From assembly GCA_030407315.1 (NCBI GenBank), contig JALQPE010001152.1, positions 1-19,021 of the forward strand: a stretch of 19,021 nucleotides of DNA, written 5' to 3'. Made by a program: the position numbers and the translations under genes. This DNA is from Asparagopsis taxiformis. Lineage: Eukaryota > Rhodophyta > Florideophyceae > Bonnemaisoniales > Bonnemaisoniaceae. The notes under the pieces are model-generated. The model ran no database searches and was not told the DNA's origin. It worked only from the letters and a program-made list of their open reading frames with translations. Each line of letters begins with the position of its first letter. The first letter of the stretch is position 1. Shown here piece by piece: positions 9,052 through 17,154 of the stretch.

Positions 9052-9059
9052 TACTTTTG
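9052..9059 (+). promoter_or_regulatory. Promoter core TACTTTTG for the GAPDH gene
   Basis: TACTTTTG followed by CAC is an exact TAnnTTTG match 37 bases before the GAPDH ATG, just past the HtrA terminator. About 21 bases upstream is GGTTTC, an imperfect -33 box. Confidence 0.6.
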
Positions 9060-9095
9060 CACGAAATTTCAAGACTGTAAAAAACACGACACATT

Positions 9096-10539
9096 ATGAG
9101 CTCTAACGAAGTTTATGAAAAAGAACTAGCCTTTCAGGCTGACAGACGTCGCGCAACGGTAGCGTTTATCAAAACTGTAAGCGATTTATGGTACGATAAC
9201 TCTATAGAGTTAGTACTCTTCAGAAATCAATTAATCGACAAAAATGTTAGCGAAATCATCAACTTGCATGAATATGCAGGAGAATTGGTGCAAAAACCAA
9301 TTCGATTTTTGATTCTGTAGAAATTGCACAGGCGATCAAATTGATGGATTTACCCCCTTCAAAATTAGACATTGGTAAACTAACATATGAGTATCATTTA
9401 TCCAATGATGAGTATGGCTCTATAAATCGATTTGTTCAGGACAAACTTAAAGATGCTAAGAAAGTCAAGCCAATTTCGCCAAAAATGTTGTTCTTTATGG
9501 TTTCGGAAGAATTGGTCGTCTTGTAGCCCGAGAGCTTATGACGATTACTGGAAAGGGTAGCCAATTACGATTAAGAGCTATGTTACTCGAGGTGCTATTA
9601 CCGAAGAAGTTCTAGAAAAAAGAGCTTCATTATTAAGAAATGATTCAGTACATGGAGATTTTGCAGGTACTGTTAAACCGATATTGCAAATAATGCCCTT
9701 ATTATTAACGGAAACAACTGTAAATATCATTAGTGCCATAATCCAGAGATATAGATTACACTTCCTATGGGATCGATGACGCCCTGGTAATTGATAACAC
9801 GGTGCATTTAGGGATGAAGAAGCATTAAGCAGGCACCTAAAAGCTAAAGGAATTGACAAAGTATTACTTACAGCTCCAGGAAAAGGGGTTTCCAAACATA
9901 GTACACGGAGTAAATCACAAAGAATATGATCCTGATAAAGTAGATATCTTTTCTGCTGCTTCTTGTACAACAAATGCTATCCACACCTATTTTACAAGCA
10001 GTAGAAGATAGTTTTGGTGTAGTAAATGGACACTTAGAAACAATCCACGCCTATACGAACGACCAAAATCTGGTTGACAACATGCACAAAAATATCGTAG
10101 AGGTCGTGCAGCAGCTTTAAATATGGTTATTACAGAAACAGGAGCTGGTAAGGCAGTTTCGAAAGCCTTGCCAAGTCTTGAAGGAAAACTGACTTCTAAT
10201 GCGATTCGAGTTCCTGTTCCAAACGGATCACTAGCTATTCTAAACCTTAATTTGGAAAAGAAAACCTCTAAAGAAAGCATGAACGCAGTTCTTAAAAAAT
10301 ATGCTTTAGAAGGGAACCTAGTAGAACAAATTAAATATTCATTAAACAACGAACTAGTATCAAGCGATATAGTAGGATCATCGGCTCCATCAATTTATGA
10401 TAGCAACGCTACTATTGTAGATGCAAAAGGACATAATGCCATTCTATATGTATGGTATGATAATGAATATGGATATAGTCATCAGGTAATAAGATTGTCT
10501 AAATATATAGCCAAAGTAAGACGTTTTACCTATTACTAA
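9096..10539 (+). CDS. Glyceraldehyde-3-phosphate dehydrogenase, long form
   Basis: GAPDH oxidises glyceraldehyde 3-phosphate to 1,3-bisphosphoglycerate with NAD(P)+, or runs in reverse. The catalytic core is clear: Rossmann motif VVLYGFGRIGR at 9487-9519, active Cys in SAASCTTNAI (codon 9964-9966), HAYTNDQNLVDNMH, and RVPVPNGSLAILNL. The C terminus holds WYDNEYGYSHQVIRL. Unlike ordinary GAPDH (about 335 residues), this one carries about 130 residues before the Rossmann motif, giving about 481 in total. The extension is mainly helical-looking (EKELAFQADRRRATVAFIKT). Such long GAPDHs are known to me in Bacteroidota, often beside a short one. Frame breaks are frequent: near 9295, 9335, 9488, 9580, 9683, 9740, 9795, 9888, 9976 and 10090. 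It has its own promoter and terminator. Confidence 0.93.
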
Positions 10540-10560
10540 TAGACAAAAAACATAAACATT

Positions 10561-10592
10561 TTAAAAAAGCCGCTGTAATCAGCGGCTTTTTT
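10561..10592 (+). terminator. Strong terminator after the GAPDH gene
   Basis: A perfect 7-bp GC-rich stem GCCGCTG / CAGCGGC with TAAT loop (10569-10586) is followed by six T. A run of six A before the stem pairs with the T run, so it could also act on the opposite strand. It lies 30 bases after the stop. Confidence 0.93.
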
Positions 10593-10781
10593 AATTTAAT
10601 CGTTCAAAATAATACACTAATTTTCAATAAATTAATAACAAATTGAAACAACATTAAATTCTTATAAAAAAAACTTTCTAATTATCTACAATATCGTACA
10701 TTTATTGTCGTTACAGAAGAAATTAACCGGAAACTAAAAAAGGGATATCCTCCCAAAAAACTTAGACATCGTTAATAAAAT

Positions 10782-10806
10782 ATCACCTTTCTACAGCATA
10801 GGTGAT
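10782..10806 (+). repeat. Inverted repeat in the leader of the membrane coiled-coil gene
   Basis: ATCACCT and AGGTGAT form a perfect 7-bp inverted repeat around an 11-base loop, 40 bases before the next ATG. No T run follows, so it is not a terminator. It may be an operator or leader hairpin. The rest of the 250-base gap after the GAPDH terminator shows no gene. Confidence 0.4.
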
Positions 10807-10845
10807 TGTTCGGAGCACATAATTAAAAACTAAGAACCTAAACAC

Positions 10846-11464
10846 ATGAAATTATCAAAATATATAATAGTTTCTAAGCGCACTATTTTCTTTTTCTTTA
10901 GCAATAAATGCACAGGAAGAAAATGTAACTGTTGAACAGGCATTAAAACAAGAAAATATCCAAGAACAATTTGATATCGTAATAAAGAAATCAGGAAGGT
11001 ATCAAGAATACAAGGTCATAAAACAAGTATGGATCAATAAGCTTAAGGCTAATGTTATTGACTCTCTAAAAACTGTAGAAGGCAAATTAAGCACTACCAA
11101 TAAGCAAATTGCCGATCAGAAAACAACAATAACAGGCTTAGAAGAATCGCTTGCCAAAACCAATGAAAATCTGGCTGCCGTTACACAACAAAAAGATAGT
11201 ATGAGTTTTTTTGGAGCTTCTCTTACTAAATCAAGCTACAAGACCATTATGTGGGTCATTATTGGAGTACTTTTAGCATTACTAGGATTTTTTATCTACA
11301 AATTCAAAAACAGCAACGCCATTACTGTTCAAGCCAAAAAAGCTCTTGCCGAAACCGAAGAAGAGTTTGAAGAACATCGCAGAAGAGCATTAGAGCGTGA
11401 ACAAAAAGTAATGCGCAAACTACAAGACGAAATCAACAAGCAACGAAAAGCAGGAGCTAAGTAG
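10846..11464 (+). CDS. Secreted or membrane-anchored coiled-coil protein of unknown function, upstream of trmD
   Basis: I do not recognise a characterised family. Three parts are visible: an N-terminal signal peptide (FLSALFSFSLAINAQ, cleavage probably after NAQ), a charged, coiled-coil-like periplasmic region (SLKTVEGKLSTTNKQIADQK and onward), and one transmembrane helix (IMWVIIGVLLALLGFFIYKF) near 11249-11308. A long highly charged helix rich in Glu, Arg and Lys (EEEFEEHRRRALEREQKV) follows to the stop at 11462-11464. Topology would put the coiled coil outside and the charged helix in the cytoplasm. One break near 10870 separates start and signal peptide from the rest. Proteins of this shape next to trmD are sometimes annotated as tRNA methyltransferase, which I regard as a carry-over from the neighbour. 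Length is about 206 residues. Confidence 0.75.
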
Positions 11465-11502
11465 TCTTACTCATTATATTAGATTTTTATTGGATTCTTT
11501 TG

Positions 11503-11510
11503 CATCTTTG
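11503..11510 (+). promoter_or_regulatory. Possible promoter core for trmD
   Basis: CATCTTTG followed by CAC matches TAnnTTTG at all but the first base and lies 23 bases before the trmD ATG, in the gap after the preceding gene. No good -33 box is seen, so read-through from upstream remains possible. Confidence 0.35.
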
Positions 11511-11533
11511 CACTTCGATGAACTTTTGAGAAG

Positions 11534-12218
11534 ATGCGAATAGATATTATTACTGTTGTACCAGATATTCTAAGGAGCCCATTTGAGGCTTCAATAATGA
11601 AACGATCCATAGAAAAAGGATTAGTAGAGGTACACCTGCACAATTTACGAGATTATACAACTGACAACTATAAGCAGGTTGATGATTATCAATTTGGTGG
11701 TGGTGCTGGGATGGTAATGATGATTGAACCTATCGACAAATGTATTACGAAATTAAAATCGGAAAGAGATTATGACGAAGTCATTTACATGACACCTGAT
11801 GGAGAAACCCTTACCCAAGGTATTGCGAATCAACTATCTCTAAAAGGCAATTTAATAATACTATGTGGACATTATAAAGGTGTTGATCAACGCGTAAGAG
11901 ATCATTTTATCACAAAGAGATATCTGTTGGAGATTATGTATTATCTGGGGGAGAATTAGGAGCCTTAATTCTTTGTGATGCCATTATACGTCTAATACCT
12001 GGAGTTTTGGGCAATGAAACATCGGCATTAACAGATTCTTTTCAAGACAACCTTTTAGCACCTCCTATATACACTCGCCGGCAGATTACAAAGGCTGGAA
12101 AGTTCCAGAAATTCTTACTTCGGGGAATTTCCCTAAAATTGAAAGCTGGAGAGAAGAACAAGCTTATGAGCGCACAAAAGAAAGAAGACCCGATCTACTC
12201 GAAGATCAAAATTTATGA
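11534..12218 (+). CDS. trmD: tRNA (guanine-N1-)-methyltransferase TrmD
   Basis: TrmD methylates N1 of G37 next to the anticodon using SAM, which prevents +1 frameshifting. It is a SPOUT enzyme with a trefoil knot. The protein starts [13 protein letters not shown], then [31 protein letters not shown] and the knot segment [13 protein letters not shown]. Beyond a one-base loss near 11916 it continues [20 protein letters not shown] and PGVLGNE. Two further losses near 12083 and 12133 precede [12 protein letters not shown] and the TGA at 12216-12218. The length of about 228 residues is normal. ATG at 11534 is the family start. Alternatively the frame at 12007-12264 could be read to 12264, but its C terminus is unlike TrmD. 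It precedes rplS, the classic trmD-rplS order. Confidence 0.95.
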
Positions 12219-12246
12219 TATTTCTGAAAATCAAGACCCAAAACAC

Positions 12247-12276
12247 TTGTACATAACCAAATAATACTTATTTTTG
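12247..12276 (+). promoter_or_regulatory. Promoter for rplS (TTG-N19-TATTTTTG)
   Basis: TTG at 12247-12249, a 19-base spacer and TATTTTTG at 12269-12276 match the Bacteroidota promoter pattern exactly. It lies 29 bases beyond the inferred trmD stop and gives a leader of roughly 65 bases to rplS, so L19 can be made independently of trmD. Confidence 0.65.
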
Positions 12277-12348
12277 CACCCTGATTGAAATAACCTCTGG
12301 CGAAAATCGTGAATGTGTCTCAACAAAACCAAAGAAACTATATCAAAA

Positions 12349-12698
12349 ATGGAAGATTTAGTAAAATTCGTACAAGACGAGTTTGTTGCAAAAAAAGAAG
12401 TACCTGAATTCTCAGCTGGTGATACTATCACAGTATATTATGAGATAAAGAAGGAAACAAAACACGTACACAGTTCTTTAGAGGAGTAGTAATCCAAAGA
12501 AGAGGTTCTGGAGCAACTGAAACATTTACGATCAGAAAAAATGTCTGGAACTATTGGTGTAGAACGTATTTTTCCTGTAAACTTACCTGCACTTCAAAAA
12601 ATTGAAGTTAATAAAAGAGGTAAAGTTCGTAGAGCACGTATATTCTACTTTAGAGGACTTACTGGTAAGAAAGCAAGAATTAAAGAAAAAGAAACTAA
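12349..12698 (+). CDS. rplS: 50S ribosomal protein L19
   Basis: L19 lies at the interface of the ribosomal subunits. The sequence begins [20 protein letters not shown] with [14 protein letters not shown] next; then [33 protein letters not shown] and [21 protein letters not shown] follow, all diagnostic for L19. The ATG at 12349 is the obvious start. Breaks fall near 12450, 12463 and 12489 and in the A run at 12685-12690; the last hides a TAA at 12696-12698 that gives about 117 residues, the normal size. In the uncorrected frame the protein would run to 12768, into the terminator, which supports the shorter reading. Confidence 0.96.
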
Positions 12699-12720
12699 TT
12701 TCTTTTTTCTTACAATCTTA

Positions 12721-12750
12721 AAAAGACCGCAAAAACAGCGTCTTTTTTTT
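12721..12750 (+). terminator. Terminator after rplS
   Basis: AAAAAGACCGC and GCGTCTTTTT pair around an AAAAACA loop, with one unpaired C in the 5' arm that may be a sequence error. The 3' arm runs into eight T. It lies about 25 bases after the stop. Confidence 0.8.
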
Positions 12751-13097
12751 ATGAACAAAAGTTCATAACTAAAGTTTATAAACTGTTGATAACTAATACA
12801 ATAGCAATTATTGATGAAATGATCAATATTTCTTATCTTTATAAGACAAATTACAAGATTTAAGAGATGACAAAAGGATTCCTAAACTTTGTAATTACAC
12901 AATATGTCTTTGAACAACTGAAGACCAGTTTGGAATTAAAATAAATATGAGACGAAAGTTATTTTTGAGTACATCCTTGAAATCAATTTAAGGGCCTTAC
13001 TTTGAAATAATTTCAAAATGAAATTCAAAAGAAAAAATTAAGTTTTGACACCTTTTTAATTTTAAATGGCATAAGACTATATAAGTGAAAAACTGAA

Positions 13098-13115
13098 TAA
13101 TTACTAACGTAATTA
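13098..13115. repeat. Short perfect inverted repeat
   Basis: TAATTAC, four-base spacer TAAC, GTAATTA. It is not followed by a T run on either strand. It may be a protein-binding palindrome; no gene is recognised next to it. In AT-rich DNA a chance origin is plausible. Confidence 0.3.
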
Positions 13116-13198
13116 ACAAAAAAACAGACACCTCTAATAGTCGGAAGAGTGGCTCTTAAATAACTTAAATTCTATTTAATGCATTTAATCTACTCAAA

Positions 13199-13288
13199 AT
13201 GGAAATAATGATTGCATGGTATAAAAAACGAAAGTTTTTATTTATTGCGGGTAAAACAGCTAACATGGTAGATGATTATTTCCGATGA
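13199..13288 (+). CDS. Possible 29-codon small protein ending at a terminator
   Basis: ATG at 13199 opens a 29-codon frame (MEIMIAWYKKRKFLFIAGKT then ANMVDDYFR) whose TGA at 13286-13288 directly abuts the strong terminator hairpin. The peptide has a basic centre (YKKRK) and a short hydrophobic segment. The frame stays open for about ten codons upstream of the ATG. It has no recognised homologue, no clear promoter or ribosome site, and may be the 3' tail of a longer gene broken by indels, or chance. Its main support is its position against the terminator. Confidence 0.25.
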   Translation: MEIMIAWYKKRKFLFIAGKTANMVDDYFR

Positions 13289-13334
13289 AGCCATATCAAA
13301 ATACTTGTATTCTTGATATGGCTTTTATTTTTTT
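13289..13334 (+). terminator. Very strong terminator with no recognised gene in front
   Basis: AGCCATATCAA pairs with TTGATATGGCT, and inside it AATAC pairs with GTATT, giving a stem of about 16 bp with one bulged C and a tiny loop. It is followed by TTTATTTTTTT. This is one of the two best terminators in the window but sits 590 bases after rplS, which has its own. Confidence 0.85.
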
Positions 13335-13442
13335 CAATTCCTCATTTTATTTACATAAAAATACTCATCCTCTATTTATTACACCCTTTATTTCAAGAAA
13401 TTCCAATAAAACCCCTTTAACTCAAAACTAACAATACGCAGG

Positions 13443-13473
13443 TTGCATTTACATGACTAGATTTGTATCTTCG
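13443..13473 (+). promoter_or_regulatory. Promoter of the isocitrate dehydrogenase gene (TTG-N20-TATCTTCG)
   Basis: TTG at 13443-13445, 20 bases, then TATCTTCG at 13466-13473 followed by CGCA. This differs from TAnnTTTG at one base. An overlapping exact core TAGATTTG (13458-13465) lacks a well-spaced -33 box. Either would produce a leader of about 175-185 bases before the ATG at 13658. Confidence 0.55.
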
Positions 13474-13559
13474 CGCACGGAAAATTCTATGGCCGATCGT
13501 AAATATTTGCTAACATGATAAAAAATATTGCTTTTAGATGTTTGCCTTAGAAAAATTAA

Positions 13560-13638
13560 ACGACTAATTATTTCCTAAAATATACAATAACTTATAACAG
13601 GTATCGCAATCCTAAGTCGTACTAAAAAATGAGATACC
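13560..13638 (+). promoter_or_regulatory. Possible structured leader of the isocitrate dehydrogenase mRNA
   Basis: Two 6-bp inverted repeats are interleaved: ACGACT (13560-13565) with AGTCGT (13615-13620), and GGTATC (13600-13605) with GATACC (13633-13638). The order arm A, arm B, arm A', arm B' is that of a pseudoknot. It ends 20 bases before the ATG, so folding could affect ribosome access. It matches no riboswitch that I recognise, and six-base pairings can arise by chance. Confidence 0.25.
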
Positions 13639-13657
13639 GTGATAAAAAACAAGAAAT

Positions 13658-15866
<2,209 letters not shown>

Positions 15867-15882
15867 AAAAAAACATTGTAAT

Positions 15883-15920
15883 AAAAAGGCTTGTAAAACT
15901 AAGTTTTACAAGCCTTTTTT
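15883..15920 (+). terminator. Strong terminator after the isocitrate dehydrogenase gene
   Basis: GGCTTGTAAAA and TTTTACAAGCC (15888-15914) form a perfect 11-bp stem around CTAAG, flanked by five A and six T. The symmetric A/T flanks mean it could work in both directions. It begins 17 bases after the stop. Confidence 0.93.
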
Positions 15921-16010
15921 GCATTGTCAAAAATCATAAAGCTAAAAAACTTTATCTATATGCAACCCTTAAAAAGACACTTGTCTATACAAATACTAAA
16001 CCATCATCTA

Positions 16011-16725
16011 ATGAAAACTTTATTAAAACACATATTGCTATTTGCTATTACTATTAGTGTAAAGGGTATTCTCAAACAACAATAAAAAAACAGATTTATC
16101 GAATTTAATGATCGAAATAATATTCTACATGGTATATATATTGGTGTGATGTAGGTTATGGACTTATAGACGGAAAAAATGATGTATCAATTGCAGGAGC
16201 CAAATTAGCTTATGTTGCCATATAAAAAATGGAACTAGTATAGCACTTAGAACTTTTTACTCTCCGTTAAACGAAGTAGACAAAACATTTAATAATGATT
16301 TTAATGTATTTGGAATATATGGAGTTTTCATCTTGAAAATGTAATTTTCAATAGCAAAAAAATTAAGTTATCTATACCCGGATAATTGGGATTGGGTATA
16401 GAAGGCTCAGAAAATTTCACTAAAAATAGTGATATGATGCTTGTAGTAGAACCAGGAATTAATGCTCTTTTCAATGTAAAACAAATATATACAATTGGAA
16501 AGCGGTCTAAAGTATAGAATTTCCAGTCCTATCGACCCTGTACCAAACATAATAAATCATATCAATGGATTTTCAATAGGCATGGGAGTAAAAGTAGGTA
16601 TATTCAACCTAGGAAAAAACAGGTATAAAAAGCAGCTTAAACAATTTAAAGTAAGGTTTAAAAAACATAAAATACTTATTTATAAGAATGAGTGGTTTAA
16701 TTCAAAATTAGTCTTACAAAATTAA
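16011..16725 (+). CDS. Probable secreted or outer-membrane beta-barrel protein, function unknown
   Basis: The start MKTLLKHILLFAITISV is a typical signal peptide. What follows alternates polar and non-polar residues with many aromatics and Gly, as in small beta-barrels: DVGYGLIDGKNDVSIAGAK, NGTSIALRTFYSPLNEVDK, NDFNVFGIYG, LGIEGSENF, MMLVVEPGINALFNV, ESGLKYRISSPID and GFSIGMGVKVGIF. Seven or so indels break it, near 16070, 16110, 16150, 16222, 16322, 16370 and 16480. After the last strand-like segment a basic stretch (NRYKKQLKQFKVRFKKHK) leads to the stop at 16725. It may really continue to 16881, see the separate entry. About 235 residues up to 16725. No specific family is recognised; an outer-membrane protein is the best reading, with a periplasmic protein the alternative. 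Confidence 0.6.
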
Positions 16726-16881
16726 TGTTTCTCTAAACGAAGGGCTATTATTAAACAATACTTTCAAAACGCAGAATACCAAAGAGCGTGTTATCATTAC
16801 TAAACTATTAAAAGGTAACGAGACCAAAATCATCAGAAACTGGATAGTATCCAGGATAGCGTAGTTTTTATGATCAAATAG
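16726..16881 (+). CDS. C-terminal continuation of the barrel gene, or a separate small gene
   Basis: After one frame shift near 16710-16720 the sequence reads INVSLNEGLLLNNTFKTQNT and KERVIITKLLKGNETKII. With another one-base loss near 16843 it goes on KLDSIQDSVVFMIK to a TAG at 16879-16881. A terminator starts 20 bases later, so a coding end here makes sense. The segment is soluble and charged, unlike a barrel strand. It may be a C-terminal domain of the preceding protein, or the second half of a small unrelated gene whose start lies near 16620-16690. No family is recognised. Confidence 0.4.
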
Positions 16882-16900
16882 TATTACTATTATACAAAAA

Positions 16901-16930
16901 CCTGCACGATTCATCTTGCAGGCTTTTTTT
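16901..16930 (+). terminator. Terminator before the TonB-dependent receptor gene
   Basis: CCTGCA and TGCAGG form a 6-bp stem with a ten-base loop, followed by C and eight T. Position after the inferred stop at 16881 supports it. Confidence 0.75.
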
Positions 16931-17062
16931 TATTTGTAAAAAACTATTTTAATAATTAAATAACATTTGTCTATCTAAATAGTCATTAGTTTTGATCATT
17001 ACTATTTTTATAGAGCATGGTTCAAGATTGGTAGATAGATTGTTTAAATTAGTATATTATAA

Positions 17063-17092
17063 TTTGACAAAAAAAACTTCATCATAAATTTG
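17063..17092 (+). promoter_or_regulatory. Near-consensus promoter of the TonB-dependent receptor gene
   Basis: TTTG at 17063-17066, an 18-base spacer, and TAAATTTG at 17085-17092 match both Bacteroidota promoter elements exactly. It lies about 60 bases before the inferred start. The 130 bases between the preceding terminator and this site hold an inverted repeat TCTATCT / AGATAGA (16970-16976, 17033-17039) and nothing else that I recognise. Confidence 0.7.
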
Positions 17093-17154
17093 GGTATGAA
17101 ATTGTGCCAACCATTTTTATAAAAAATCACAAATAAATTTTAAACCTATATCCT

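Larger units (their letters stand above)
12751..13288. other. Gene-poor interval between rplS and the isocitrate dehydrogenase gene
   Basis: About 540 bases without a recognisable protein or RNA gene, despite a strong terminator at its right end. It contains three GTTnATAA repeats (12761-12792), inverted repeat ATGAAC / GTTCAT (12751-12766), inverted repeat TAATTAC / GTAATTA (13098-13115), and several short ATG-started frames of 12-30 codons. The longest with a sensible context is at 13199-13288 and is listed separately. An unrecognised small RNA, or a small gene broken by indels, remains possible. Confidence 0.5.

Noticed and set aside
9578..10349. Two minus-strand ORFs of 120-131 codons
   Set aside because: They are antisense to the GAPDH core, whose catalytic motifs are read on the plus strand.
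12751..13657. tRNA, tmRNA or other known RNA gene in the rplS-icd gap
   Set aside because: I found no cloverleaf, T-loop consensus or other recognisable RNA signature; only terminators and short inverted repeats.
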